Positions 42,520-51,811 of a stretch of DNA of 64,000 nt are shown piece by piece (position 1 is the first letter of the stretch; the number at the start of each line of letters is the position of its first letter). The notes below the pieces were generated by a model. The model had not been told where the DNA came from and searched no databases. It worked only from the letters and a program-made list of their open reading frames with translations. The DNA lies in contig JAVBTY010000009.1 of assembly GCA_031555955.1 (NCBI GenBank), forward strand, positions 1-64,000, written 5' to 3'. This stretch comes from Azoarcus sp031555955. GTDB taxonomy: Bacteria; Pseudomonadota; Gammaproteobacteria; Burkholderiales; Rhodocyclaceae. Both the position numbers and the translations under genes were made by a program.

Positions 42520-43418
42520 GCGCCGTTCTGGCTGTTGCCCCGTCCGCTTCCGGCCTCACCCGCCCCGGCCTCGTCCATCGTCCGCCGGGCGAAGCACAGA
42601 TCCTCCCAGGCCTTCGCCTTGTCCACCGGATTGCGCAGAAGATATGCCGGATGATAGGTCACGACCAGCGGTATGCCCTGGTGCTGGAACAGGCGTCCGC
42701 GCGCGGCGCCGATGCGCACTTCCATTCCCAGCAGGGCTTCGGCGGCCGGACGCCCCAGCGCGATCAGCAGACGGGGCCGCACAAGCCCGATCTGGCGCGA
42801 AAGATAAGGCAGGCAGGCCGCCATTTCACCCGCTTCGGGCGTGCGGTTGTGCGGCGGCCGGCATTTGACCGCATTGGCGATATACACCCCCTCCCCCCGC
42901 TTCAGTCCAAGCGCGGCCAGCATGTTGTCGAGCAGCCTGCCCGCCTGGCCGACGAACGGTTCGCCGCGCGCATCCTCTTCCGCGCCGGGGCCCTCGCCCA
43001 CGAACATCCACGCGGCCTGGCGGTCGCCCACGCCCGGCACGGCCTGCCTGCGCCGCTCGCACAGCCCGCAGGCGCGGCAGGCGCGAATATCGTTTTCCAG
43101 CTCATCCCACCCCAGGGAGGCGATGCGCCGCGTGCGGTCCTGCGGGTTGTGCGCCGGGGAGCAATCGTCCCTGGCCCCGGCCTGCGCATCCGCCGTGGGC
43201 GGCTCCACCGGAAAGACGGCTGGCGGCGCGGCAACGGGTGGCGCGACTTCCATCCTCGCCGGGCGGGATTTTACGGGCGCGCCCGGTTGCGAAGCGGGCG
43301 CGGGCGGAATCTCCGCCGCCGCGTGCTCCGTGCTTTCCGTCTGCCCGCGCAGACGCCATAACGGGGCCAGCCCCATTTCGCGCAGCATGCTGGCGCGCTG
43401 CCCGGCGCGGCGACTCAT
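42516..43418 (-). CDS. family 4 uracil-DNA glycosylase (iron-sulfur type)
   Basis: A 300-residue protein. The catalytic half starts near residue 105: CRACGLCERRRQAVPGVGD (cluster cysteines), FVGEGPGAEEDARGEPFVGQAG, YIANAVKCRPPHNRTPE and VVTYHPAYLLRN. It excises uracil from DNA. The first 100 residues are proline/alanine-rich and disordered-looking, beginning MSRRAGQRASMLREMGLAPLW; this leader is common in betaproteobacterial homologues annotated as 'phage SPO1 DNA polymerase-related'. It overlaps rimI by four bases and follows tsaB-rimI in one message. Confidence 0.9.
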   Translation of the reverse strand: MSRRAGQRASMLREMGLAPLWRLRGQTESTEHAAAEIPPAPASQPGAPVKSRPARMEVAPPVAAPPAVFPVEPPTADAQAGARDDCSPAHNPQDRTRRIASLGWDELENDIRACRACGLCERRRQAVPGVGDRQAAWMFVGEGPGAEEDARGEPFVGQAGRLLDNMLAALGLKRGEGVYIANAVKCRPPHNRTPEAGEMAACLPYLSRQIGLVRPRLLIALGRPAAEALLGMEVRIGAARGRLFQHQGIPLVVTYHPAYLLRNPVDKAKAWEDLCFARRTMDEAGAGEAGSGRGNSQNGA

Positions 43419-43870
43419 TGCAGCGGCCTCCGCATCACGATCGCATCCTCGCGCCCCTGCGCCGCCGGGTAATATCCCTTGCGCCGCCCAATAAGCTCGA
43501 ACCCTTCTCCGCGATAGAACGCCAGCGCCGCTTCATTCGACGGGCGCACCTCCAGGAAAAACTGCGTGGCGCCGCAGAGAGCGGCCTGCCCGTACAGGTG
43601 AGACAGCAATGCCGCGCCATACCCCCTGCGCTGCGCTTCCCGCGCAATGCTGATATTGAGCAGATGCGCCTCATCCAGCACCCGCAGCAGGATGGCGTAC
43701 CCGACCCGGCCCCCCTGCGCGTGCATCACCCAGCAGCCATAACCGGCGGAAAACGAATCGGCGAAATTGCCGCGCGACCACGGAAAAGGGTGAAGATCGC
43801 GCTCGGCCGCGCTCACCCAGTCGAGATCGTCCTCCTGCATCGGCGTGAAGCAGACCGCCGCCGCGCTCAT
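43415..43870 (-). CDS. rimI: ribosomal protein S18 alanine N-acetyltransferase
   Basis: A 151-residue GNAT acetyltransferase that acetylates the N-terminus of bS18 (and possibly other proteins). The acetyl-CoA motif is IAREAQRRGYGAALLSHL, then FLEVRPSNEAALAFYRGEGFELIGRRKGYYP, with the end EDAIVMRRPL. The ATG at 43868-43870 overlaps the tsaB stop (ATGA); longer frames enter tsaB. The order tsaB-rimI is conserved widely. Confidence 0.93.
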   Translation of the reverse strand: MSAAAVCFTPMQEDDLDWVSAAERDLHPFPWSRGNFADSFSAGYGCWVMHAQGGRVGYAILLRVLDEAHLLNISIAREAQRRGYGAALLSHLYGQAALCGATQFFLEVRPSNEAALAFYRGEGFELIGRRKGYYPAAQGREDAIVMRRPLQ

Positions 43871-44559
43871 GCCCTGCCGCCGCGCGCCAGACGCTCTGCC
43901 GTGGTGTAGGCCACCTTGTCGCGGACATAGTGCAGCGCGACGGATTCGGGAGCGCACGTTTCGCCCCGGCGCACCTTTTCCGCGGCGATACGGGCGACAT
44001 CTCCGGCGCAGGGAACCGCCGCAGCCGACACGCTGGCAAGACGCCCGCCAAGCGCCGCCCGCAAACCGTCGCCGTGGGCGAGAAAGGCTGAACCGATGCC
44101 CGACCACGGCCCCGCGGCAGGAAGTTCAACCTCCCCGGGAAGAACACAGCGCGGCTCCATAAGCGGAAGCATTTCCACCCCGTTTCGTTCGAAACAGGCG
44201 TAATACACCTCACCCATGCGCGCATCGGTGGCGGCCAGGATGGATTCACCCGTTCCCTGCAGCGCCAGCGCAGCCAGGCTTCTTACGGCGACAACGCCAA
44301 TACCCGCCCCCAGCGCCAGTCCCTGGGCGATGCCGCAGGCAAGGCGCAAGCCGGTAAAGGCGCCCGGACCGCAGCCAAACGCCACCGCGTCCAGCCGTTC
44401 CGGCGTCAGGTCCGCCCCGGCAAGCAGGGAGCGGACCACCTCCAGGATATGTTCAGAATGGTTGAGATGGCCGTCGAGCCGGATCACAGCGGGAGCGCCG
44501 CCCGAGCAGAGCGCAACGCTGCCCTGCTCGCAGGACGTTTCAAGAGCCAGAATATTCAT
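43867..44559 (-). CDS. tsaB: tRNA threonylcarbamoyladenosine biosynthesis protein TsaB
   Basis: A 230-residue ASKHA-fold protein. It starts MNILALETSCEQGSVAL and has HLNHSEHILEVVRSLLAGA, VAFGCGPGAFTGLRLACGIAQGLALG and ATDARMGEVYYACFE. With TsaD and TsaE it transfers the threonylcarbamoyl group to A37 of ANN-decoding tRNAs; TsaB lacks the catalytic metal site. It is the first gene of the leftward tsaB-rimI-udg run. Confidence 0.94.
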   Translation of the reverse strand: MNILALETSCEQGSVALCSGGAPAVIRLDGHLNHSEHILEVVRSLLAGADLTPERLDAVAFGCGPGAFTGLRLACGIAQGLALGAGIGVVAVRSLAALALQGTGESILAATDARMGEVYYACFERNGVEMLPLMEPRCVLPGEVELPAAGPWSGIGSAFLAHGDGLRAALGGRLASVSAAAVPCAGDVARIAAEKVRRGETCAPESVALHYVRDKVAYTTAERLARGGRA

Positions 44560-44643
44560 CGTGCCGCCATTGTAGCGGCTGCGACTCCCGTCAGTCCGCC
44601 GCCAGCGCGGACAGCCCCGGGCGCATCCGGCCGCGCGTGCAGC

Positions 44644-45039
44644 CTACCGTGGCGGCTTTCTGCGCCCGCTGCCCGCGTCGGGATAGGCGCCCTGGGCCGC
44701 CTCGCGCAGCTCCTGGCGCAGCGCGCTGCGCTCCTCGGCGCTCAGCCTGCGCTTGCCGCCGCCCGCCTCTTTTCCCTCTTCCCTGACGGACAGCGCACGC
44801 CGCAGGTCGGCGCGGCGCATCGCGGGCGAAAGATCGGACGGCGGAGCCTCGACGGAAGCCGTATTTCCAGACGGGGAAGACTGCTGCGCCATGGCAGCCG
44901 GTCCCGGCACGATCATGGAAAACAGCACGGCGGCGCCCGCCGCTACATTCCGCAGAAAACGGATGGCGCCACTCCGGAACAGTCTGAAAACAACGTATCT
45001 GCTGATCATGAACATAAAAATGAAACGGCCGCCGCGCAT
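44644..45039 (-). CDS. small exported protein of unknown function
   Basis: A protein of about 131 residues. It has a basic N-terminus, a hydrophobic segment AAGAAVLFSMIVPGPAAMA and a likely signal cleavage after MAQ. The mature part is hydrophilic and charged: SPAMRRADLRRALSVREE, KRRLSAEERSALRQELREAAQGAYPDA. No family is recognised; similar short periplasmic proteins with RLSAEER-LR-QL segments occur in Rhodocyclales. The start is uncertain (45039, 45015 and 45009 are all possible). It is divergent from ompR, which might regulate it. Confidence 0.5.
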   Translation of the reverse strand: MRGGRFIFMFMISRYVVFRLFRSGAIRFLRNVAAGAAVLFSMIVPGPAAMAQQSSPSGNTASVEAPPSDLSPAMRRADLRRALSVREEGKEAGGGKRRLSAEERSALRQELREAAQGAYPDAGSGRRKPPR

Positions 45040-45224
45040 TTGACCGAGGGCCAAAATACCGCCAACCGGAGAGAATGGGGTAATCGCCGCGCTGCTGCCA
45101 GCCGCATCTTTTGTAAAAGGATGTTGCCCCGTCCCGCGGCCATTACGAAACGTTACCACCTTAATCCCCGCGCCAGCGCCCGGACTGTGGCGCCGTCATG
45201 TTCATCCGGGATAGGATTGACGTC

Positions 45225-45962
45225 ATGAATGGAAAAACCCGTTACCGCATCCTGCTCGTGGACGACGATGCGCGTCTGCGCGATCTGCTGTCCCGCTACC
45301 TGCAGGAACAGGGGTTCGCGGTCAAGGCCGTCATCGACGCTCCCGCCATGGACCGCGCCCTGCACCGGGAGCACTTCGACCTGATGGTGCTCGACCTGAT
45401 GCTGCCCGGCGAAGATGGCCTCGCGATCTGCCGCCGTCTGCGCGCGGCGGAAAACCCGCTCCCCATCATCATGCTCACCGCCAAAGGGGACGATGTCGAC
45501 CGCATCCTCGGGCTGGAAATGGGCGCGGACGATTACCTGCCCAAGCCGTTCAATCCACGCGAACTCGTCGCACGCATCCAGGCCGTCATGCGCCGCCATC
45601 CCTCGCCGCTGCCCGGCGCGCCCACGGCGGACGACACAACCGTTACCTTCGGCCAGATCCAGGTCAACCTCGGCACGCGCGCGCTGCTGCGCAATGGCGA
45701 GGAAATCCAGCTCACCACCGGCGAGTTTTCCCTGCTCAAGGTGCTGCTGCAGCATCCGCGCCAGCCGCTGTCCCGCGACAAGCTGATGGAACTCGCCCGC
45801 GGCCGCGAATACGGCGTTTTCGACCGGGCGATCGACGTGCAGGTATCGCGCCTGCGCAAGCTGGTCGAGGATGATCCGGCCAAACCGCGTTACATCCAGA
45901 CCGTCTGGGGCTTTGGCTATGTCTTTGTTCCAGACGATGGCAAAGCCCCCGGCTACGCCTGA
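45225..45962 (+). CDS. ompR: OmpR-family response regulator
   Basis: A 245-residue response regulator. The receiver domain has the acidic pair DDD near residue 13, the phospho-acceptor Asp in MVLDLMLPGEDG, and the Lys in YLPKPFNPRELVARI. The C-terminal winged helix has ELTTGEFSLLKVL-like sequence, RGREYGVFDRAIDVQVSRLRKLVEDDP and WGFGYVF. The overall identity pattern is that of true OmpR. The ATG at 45225 has an AGGA nine bases upstream; an ATG at 45198 would add nine residues. It overlaps envZ. Confidence 0.92.
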   Translation: MNGKTRYRILLVDDDARLRDLLSRYLQEQGFAVKAVIDAPAMDRALHREHFDLMVLDLMLPGEDGLAICRRLRAAENPLPIIMLTAKGDDVDRILGLEMGADDYLPKPFNPRELVARIQAVMRRHPSPLPGAPTADDTTVTFGQIQVNLGTRALLRNGEEIQLTTGEFSLLKVLLQHPRQPLSRDKLMELARGREYGVFDRAIDVQVSRLRKLVEDDPAKPRYIQTVWGFGYVFVPDDGKAPGYA

Positions 45963-47397
45963 ACAGCACGAAACGCCCGGGCGGGGCTCTGCGGAGCCCC
46001 CCGGCGCCCTCGCCCGCTGGCTGCCGCGCACGCTGCTGTGGCAGACCTTTCTGCTCGTAGCCCTGCTGCTGTCGCTCGCCCTGCTGGCCTGGACGCAGAT
46101 CTTCCGCTATTTTGAAGAACCCGCGCGCGCGCGGGACCTGTCGCAGATGGTCGTCAGCGTGGTCAATCTGACCCGCGCCGCGCTGATCAACGCCGACGTC
46201 CGGCGGCGCACCGAACTGCTCATCGAACTGGCCACGCTCGAAGGCATCCGCATCTATCCGGCGGAAATCTCCGACAGCACCGAAGCGCTGCCGGACAACC
46301 GCCCCATGCGGCTGCTCACCGATGATGTGCGCCGCCAGCTGGGCGCACACACCCGTTTCGCCTCCCGCTGGAAAACGCTGGATGGCTTCTGGGTCAGCTT
46401 TCGCCTTGACGCGGACGACAGCGACGAATACTGGGTCATGCTGCCGCAGGACCGCCTGGAAAAACCCCACGCCCTCGAATGGCTGATGTGGGGGGCGGCG
46501 GCCCTTGCCGTCGCCCTGCTGGGCGCATTTCTCATCGTGTCGCGCATCGGCACGCCGCTGCGCCAGCTGGCGCGCGCCGCGCGCATGGTCGGCGGGGGGC
46601 AGACGCCGCCCCCGCTGCCGGAATCGGGACCGCAGGAAATCACCGTCGTCGCCCGCGCCTTCAACCAGATGACCGGCGATCTTGCCCGCACCGACGCCGA
46701 CCGGGCGCTGATCCTGGCAGGCGTCTCGCACGATCTGCGCACGCCGCTGGCGCGCCTGCGGCTGGGCGTGGAAATGTCCGGCGCGCCCGATGCGGACATC
46801 GCCGCAATGGGCGCGGATATCGACGAAATGGACCGCATCATCGGCCAGTTTCTCGACTTCGGCCGCGGCGCTCCACAGGAACCGACGCAGGAAATCGACC
46901 TTTCCGCGCTCGCCGCCGATCTGCTTGAACCCTACCGGCTGCGCGGCGCGCAGTTGCGGCTGGATGCGCCGGAAGCAGTCACCGTTACGGCGCACAGCCT
47001 GCCCCTGCGCCGCGCGCTGATGAACCTGATCGACAACGCCCTGCGCTACGCGGGCGAAGAGCGCCCGCTCGACATCATGGTGTCCCGCGACGGTCACGAA
47101 GCCCGCATCGAAGTCGCCGACCGCGGCCCCGGCATTCCGGCAGAGGAAACCGAACGCATGCGCCGCCCGTTCGCCCGCCTGGAAAGCGCACGCTCCAACA
47201 CAAAGGGGGCCGGACTCGGGCTGGCGATCGTCGAACGCGCCATGCGCGCCCATAACGGACGGCTCGACCTGCTGCCGCGCGATGGCGGCGGGCTGCGCGC
47301 GATTCTTGCCCTGCCCGTCACACCCACCGCCGCGCGCGGTAAAATGCGCCCGCCCAAAAACGGCGATACCGCGAACGGCCCCGACAGCCAGGCCTGA
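45937..47397 (+). CDS. envZ: sensor histidine kinase EnvZ-like
   Basis: A 486-residue membrane kinase. Two membrane helices flank a periplasmic domain (TLLWQTFLLVALLLSLALLAW near residue 36; ALEWLMWGAAALAVALLGAF near 190). HAMP follows, then the phospho-acceptor motif GVSHDLRTPLARLRLG, N box NLIDNALRYA, G1 DRGPGIP and G2 KGAGLGLAIVER. It phosphorylates OmpR, probably in response to osmotic or pH signals. The ATG at 45937 lies within the end of ompR, as is usual. The N-terminal 30 residues are proline-rich. Confidence 0.9.
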   Translation: MAKPPATPEQHETPGRGSAEPPGALARWLPRTLLWQTFLLVALLLSLALLAWTQIFRYFEEPARARDLSQMVVSVVNLTRAALINADVRRRTELLIELATLEGIRIYPAEISDSTEALPDNRPMRLLTDDVRRQLGAHTRFASRWKTLDGFWVSFRLDADDSDEYWVMLPQDRLEKPHALEWLMWGAAALAVALLGAFLIVSRIGTPLRQLARAARMVGGGQTPPPLPESGPQEITVVARAFNQMTGDLARTDADRALILAGVSHDLRTPLARLRLGVEMSGAPDADIAAMGADIDEMDRIIGQFLDFGRGAPQEPTQEIDLSALAADLLEPYRLRGAQLRLDAPEAVTVTAHSLPLRRALMNLIDNALRYAGEERPLDIMVSRDGHEARIEVADRGPGIPAEETERMRRPFARLESARSNTKGAGLGLAIVERAMRAHNGRLDLLPRDGGGLRAILALPVTPTAARGKMRPPKNGDTANGPDSQA

Positions 47398-47494
47398 TAT
47401 TCCGCCCGCCGCCGGTGTCCGGTCTGGCCGACGGATACCGGCAAAAACCGCCCCGCCGCCGCACGGCCCCCCTTTCCGCCACTGAACGACTTTC

Positions 47495-50284
47495 ATGTTT
47501 CATATCAAGACCCTCGAACTTGTGCACTGGGATTACTGGCGCCGCTTCACCCTGCCGCTGGATGCCCAGATCATCACCATCGTCGGCCCCAACGGCTCAG
47601 GAAAAACCACGCTGCTCGACGCACTGCGCACCCTGTTCGCGCTGCGCTGCTCGGGAAAGCGCGATTTCCGCCGCTACGTGCGCCGCGCCGGACGCAGCTT
47701 CGCGTGGATCCGCGCCGTGGTCGCCAACAAACCCGGCATGAGCGGCAAGCGGCCCTTTTTCCCCTGCCTCGCCGATGAAGTCACCCTTGCCTGCCGCATC
47801 CGCCACGCGGGCGGCGACTGGACGCGCGATTACGCCATCGTGGACGGCGACCAGTCCGTCGAAACGCTCGAATCCGCCACGGAATGGACAGGGCTGCGCG
47901 ACTATCAGGCCCGGCTGGCCTGGGGAGGACTGACGCCCGCCATCGCCCGCGTGCTGTCGCTGGAGCAAGGCGATACCGACAAGCTCTGCGAATACACCCC
48001 CAGGGCGCTGCTGGAACTGGTGTTCGATGTTTTTGGCGACAAGGAGGTGCTGGACAACTACGCCGCCGCGCGCGAAGAGCAGAAAAACACCGAACGCGAA
48101 CTCGACGCCCTTGATCTCGATCTGCAGCGCCTGGCCGCGCAGACCGAAACCCGGCGTCTGGAAGCCGACCGCTACCTCGAATGGAAGCAGCTCTCCGACG
48201 AAATCCAGGCGCTTGAAGCCGAAATCGTGCCACGCCTGGAAATCGCCAGCCTGAAGCGCGACATCGCCGCCGAACGCGAAACACTGCGCGGCCTCATTAC
48301 CGAACGGGCTGCCAGACAGGCCGAACTGCGCGACGCGCGCAACCAGCTGGCCGCCGTCACGCACGAACATGACACGGCCCAGGCGGAAAAAAGCCTCCTG
48401 AAAACCCGCATGGAAACGGCCGGGCACGACCACCTTGCCCGCCGCGACCAGGTGCGCGACCTGGAAAAACTCCTTGCCGAACGCGATGCGCTGCGCACCC
48501 GCACCGCCGCCGAACACGGCGTCGACGCCCTCGCGCTCGAACGCGACTACACCGCTGCCGACGCGGCGCACACCGCGCTGCGCCGCGAAGAACGGGACCT
48601 TGTCGCCACCTTCGAAGACAAAAGCGGCCAGTTACGCGCCCTGCGCGAACGCCGCACGCCGCCGGGCGACCCCGACGTAACCCGCTTCCGCGCGGAACTG
48701 GATGCCGCGGGCATCGGCCATACGCTGCTCGCCGAAACCATCGAAGTCACCGATGCCGCCTGGCAGGCCGCGCTCGAAGCCATCCTGCGCCCCTACCGCT
48801 ACGTCATTCTTCTTGAACACGAAGCGGACCGCCATGCCGCCTGGGCGCTGGGCGAACGCCTGCGTTTCCGCCATTTTGTCGTCGCCGGGCGGGAAACCGC
48901 CCCGCCAGCCAGAGCGGGCAGTCTGGCCGAAGTGGTGGCATTCGACGCCCCCGCGCCGCGCTGGCTCACCGATCTTCTCAACCGTATCCAGCGCGTCGAC
49001 AGCGCGGAAGATGCGCACGGCCTGCCGCCCGAACAGGAATGGATCACCCCCGACGGCTACCACCGCGAACGGCGCGGCGCGCGCCATCTGGGCCGCCCCG
49101 CCGATTTCCACTTTGGCGAACTCGCGCGCCAGGGGCGCATCGCCGCCCTCGAAACCGATATTGCCGGACTCGACCGCGCCTTGCAGATCCTGCGCCCGCG
49201 CATCGCCGAAACAGAAGAACAGGTCGGCGCGGCGCGCCGCCGCCTGCTTGGCCTGCAATCGGCGCAACTGCTCGCAGCCAATGCGGAAAAATACGCCGAC
49301 GCCGAAACCGCCCTCCCCGCCGCCCGCGCGGCGCTTGCCACGGCCGAAAAAGAACGGGATGAAGCGCAGCGCGCACAGGAAGCCTGGGCGGAAAAACTGC
49401 GCGGCATCGAAATCGAAGCCGATCGCCGCAGGCGCGAGCTCAAGGGCATCGAACTGCGTCTGGCCGACCTCGCGCGCGGCGACACACCGCGCCGCCATAC
49501 CCAGGCGCAGCGCATCGCCGGGCTGCGCCGCCACCGCCGCGGCATGCCCGCGCACTGGCTGGATAACGACAGCCTCGCCCTGCTGGAAGAAAAATACGGC
49601 GATGCGCGCGGCGCCCGCCAGGAAGCCGAACGCGTGCGCCGCCACCTCGATGCTGGCGACTGGATCACCGACCCCGCCGTGCTCCCCCTGCGCGACCGCC
49701 TCGGCGCCGATCTGGCCGGACGCCAGCGCGACTATGCCGACCGCCAGGCCTACTGCGCCACCGCCCGACGCCACACCGATGAAGCGCGCGCCGCCTACAT
49801 CGCCAGACTGCGCGCCACCGTGCGCCAGTACGGCAGAAACCTGAAAGCGCTCGGCGATCTGGCCAACGTTGGCGTGGACTGCCCCGCGCCGCATTTTGGG
49901 GAAGACGACCTGTCGCTCGCCCAGGCCGGCCTGGACGTGCGTTTCGATTTCGACCGCAAGGGCGCGGTCGGCCTCAACGATGGCGAAGCCTCCGGCGGTC
50001 AGCAGGTGATGAAGTCGCTCATCCTCCTGATCGCGCTGCTTATGGACGAAGCCCGCCCGGGCGGTTTCGTCTTCATCGACGAGCCCTTCGCCCACCTCGA
50101 CGTCGCCAACATCGACCGCGTCGGCATCTTCCTGCGCGCCACCCGCGCGCAGTACCTCATCACCACGCCAGTCACGCACAACGCCAGCGCCTTCGCCCCC
50201 GCGCAGCTCACCCTGGTAACGCGCAAAAAACCACAGACCGAGGAATGGGCGCCGCCGATCGGCGTCATGCAGCGGGCTCTGTAA
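47495..50284 (+). CDS. solitary SMC-like ATPase with long coiled coils and atypical hinge
   Basis: A 929-residue ABC-type chromosome-structure ATPase. Walker A GPNGSGKT is at residues 31-38, and the N-terminal head continues to about 165. Long charged coiled coils occupy about 175-380 and 560-800 (ERELDALDLDLQRLA, AEKERDEAQRAQEAWAEKL). Between them lies a globular hinge-like section (about 395-540) with ETIEVTDAAWQAALEAILRP and YRYVILLEHEADRHAAWALG. The C-terminal head has the signature ASGGQQ (832-837) and Walker B VFIDEPFAHLD (D862, E863). It is shorter than Smc or MukB, and no kleisin, ScpAB or MukEF-like gene is adjacent. I do not recognise an experimentally named family. DNA loop handling, repair or defence are possibilities. 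Confidence 0.8.
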   Translation: MFHIKTLELVHWDYWRRFTLPLDAQIITIVGPNGSGKTTLLDALRTLFALRCSGKRDFRRYVRRAGRSFAWIRAVVANKPGMSGKRPFFPCLADEVTLACRIRHAGGDWTRDYAIVDGDQSVETLESATEWTGLRDYQARLAWGGLTPAIARVLSLEQGDTDKLCEYTPRALLELVFDVFGDKEVLDNYAAAREEQKNTERELDALDLDLQRLAAQTETRRLEADRYLEWKQLSDEIQALEAEIVPRLEIASLKRDIAAERETLRGLITERAARQAELRDARNQLAAVTHEHDTAQAEKSLLKTRMETAGHDHLARRDQVRDLEKLLAERDALRTRTAAEHGVDALALERDYTAADAAHTALRREERDLVATFEDKSGQLRALRERRTPPGDPDVTRFRAELDAAGIGHTLLAETIEVTDAAWQAALEAILRPYRYVILLEHEADRHAAWALGERLRFRHFVVAGRETAPPARAGSLAEVVAFDAPAPRWLTDLLNRIQRVDSAEDAHGLPPEQEWITPDGYHRERRGARHLGRPADFHFGELARQGRIAALETDIAGLDRALQILRPRIAETEEQVGAARRRLLGLQSAQLLAANAEKYADAETALPAARAALATAEKERDEAQRAQEAWAEKLRGIEIEADRRRRELKGIELRLADLARGDTPRRHTQAQRIAGLRRHRRGMPAHWLDNDSLALLEEKYGDARGARQEAERVRRHLDAGDWITDPAVLPLRDRLGADLAGRQRDYADRQAYCATARRHTDEARAAYIARLRATVRQYGRNLKALGDLANVGVDCPAPHFGEDDLSLAQAGLDVRFDFDRKGAVGLNDGEASGGQQVMKSLILLIALLMDEARPGGFVFIDEPFAHLDVANIDRVGIFLRATRAQYLITTPVTHNASAFAPAQLTLVTRKKPQTEEWAPPIGVMQRAL

Positions 50285-50312
50285 GGAAGCGCAGCCAAAG
50301 CGCCAGCCGCAA

Positions 50313-50347
50313 AAAAGCCGCCCCCGCTGTCAGCGGGGGCGGCTTTT
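50313..50347. terminator. bidirectional intrinsic terminator
   Basis: AAAAGCCGCCCCCGCT (50313-50328) pairs perfectly with AGCGGGGGCGGCTTTT (50332-50347) around GTC. A-runs and T-runs flank both sides. It lies between the converging SMC-like gene and pntB. Confidence 0.9.
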
Positions 50348-50379
50348 CCTTTCGCCAGTGGGCAGAGACTACCCTTGCA

Positions 50380-51798
50380 TTACCCTTTCAGGGCTGCCAG
50401 CACCTCGTCCAGCATCTTCTTCGCATCCCCGAAAAGCATCCGGGTGTTGTCCTTGTAGAAGAGCGGGTTATCCACGCCCGCATAGCCGGAGGCCATGCTG
50501 CGCTTCATCACGATGGAGGTTTTCGCCCGCCACACTTCCAGCACGGGCATGCCCGCGATCGGGCTGGAAGGGTCGTCCTGCGCGGAGGGATTCACGATAT
50601 CGTTCGCGCCGATGACCATCGCCACGTCCGTATCATGGAAATCCCCGTTGATCTCGTCCATTTCCATGACGATATCGTAGGGCACGCGGGCTTCCGCCAG
50701 CAGCACGTTCATATGTCCCGGCATGCGCCCGGCAACCGGGTGGATGCCGAAGCGCACATTCACGCCTTTCTCCCGCAGGAGCCGGGTGATTTCGAACACC
50801 GTGTGCTGCGCCTGGGCGACCGCCATGCCGTATCCGGGCACGATGATCACGTTTTTCGCATCGTTGAGCAGACCCGCCGTATCCGGCGCATTCACCGCGG
50901 TCACCTCGCCCGCGGGCTGCGCATCGCCCGCGGCGGGAGCCGGCGCGCCGCCGCCCGTGCCGAAGCCGCCCGCGATCACGCTGATGAAATTCCGGTTCAT
51001 GGCGCGACACATGATGTACGAAAGAATCGCGCCGCTGGAACCGACCAGCGCGCCCGTAACGATGAGCAGGTCGTTGGAGAGCATGAAGCCCGTCGCCGCC
51101 GCCGCCCAGCCGGAATAGCTGTTCAGCATCGAAACGACCACCGGCATGTCCGCCCCCCCAATCGCCATCACCATGTGGATGCCGAACAGCAGCGCGATCA
51201 CGGTCATCACCACCAGCGGCGTCATGCCGTCCGCGATCGAGTGCGCGCCGAGGAAGCGGCCGCCGAACCAGATCACCACCAGCAGGCCGATGAGATTGAT
51301 CATGTGCCGTCCGGGCAGCAGCATGGGTTTGCCGCCGATCTTGCCCGAGAGCTTGCCGAACGCGATGAGCGAGCCCGAGAAGGTGACCGCGCCGATCAGG
51401 ATGCCAATGTAGATTTCGACCTCATGAATGGTTTTTTCCGCCCCCTGAAAGTGGGCCGAGGCAACCGGGTCGATATAGTTGGCGAATCCCACCAGCATGG
51501 CGGCGAGGCCGACCAGGCTGTGCATCAGCGCGACCAGCTCGGGCATCTGCGTCATCTTGACGGTGCGTGCGGCATAAAGGCCGATGGCGCCGCCGACGGC
51601 CATGGCGCCGACGATCCAGGGAATGCCGGCTTTGGTGACCTGCGGACCGAGCACCGTGGCCAGCACGGCGATCGTCATGCCGATAACGCCGTAAAGATTG
51701 CCGCGGCGGGAAGTTTCGGGGTTGGAGAGCCCTCCAAGGCTGAGAATGAAAAGAATCGTCGCGCCCAGATAGGCGACCGTGGCGAGTGTGGTTGACAT
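50380..51798 (-). CDS. pntB: NAD(P) transhydrogenase subunit beta
   Basis: A 472-residue membrane subunit. The N-terminal 270 residues form about nine helices (ATILFILSLGGLSNPETSRRGNLYG and so on). The C-terminal soluble NADP(H)-binding domain III contains VIIVPGYGMAVAQAQHTV, FGIHPVAGRMPGHMNVLLAEA, DTDVAMVIGANDIVNP and the end RSMASGYAGVDNPLFYKDNTRMLFGDAKK. It couples proton entry to NADPH formation from NADH. It begins 13 bases after pntA. Confidence 0.96.
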   Translation of the reverse strand: MSTTLATVAYLGATILFILSLGGLSNPETSRRGNLYGVIGMTIAVLATVLGPQVTKAGIPWIVGAMAVGGAIGLYAARTVKMTQMPELVALMHSLVGLAAMLVGFANYIDPVASAHFQGAEKTIHEVEIYIGILIGAVTFSGSLIAFGKLSGKIGGKPMLLPGRHMINLIGLLVVIWFGGRFLGAHSIADGMTPLVVMTVIALLFGIHMVMAIGGADMPVVVSMLNSYSGWAAAATGFMLSNDLLIVTGALVGSSGAILSYIMCRAMNRNFISVIAGGFGTGGGAPAPAAGDAQPAGEVTAVNAPDTAGLLNDAKNVIIVPGYGMAVAQAQHTVFEITRLLREKGVNVRFGIHPVAGRMPGHMNVLLAEARVPYDIVMEMDEINGDFHDTDVAMVIGANDIVNPSAQDDPSSPIAGMPVLEVWRAKTSIVMKRSMASGYAGVDNPLFYKDNTRMLFGDAKKMLDEVLAALKG

Positions 51799-51811
51799 GT
51801 GCTCGCCCCCC

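Noticed and set aside
41175..43361. 728-codon frame over lplT and the glycosylase gene
   Set aside because: It spans two unrelated, well-identified genes in other frames; the translation is Arg/Pro/His-rich.
45736..47496. 586-codon frame antisense to envZ
   Set aside because: EnvZ motifs on the plus strand are complete; this frame has none.
48632..50179. Long frame antisense to the SMC-like gene
   Set aside because: The plus-strand gene has complete ATPase motifs at both ends; the antisense frame lies within it and shows no domain.
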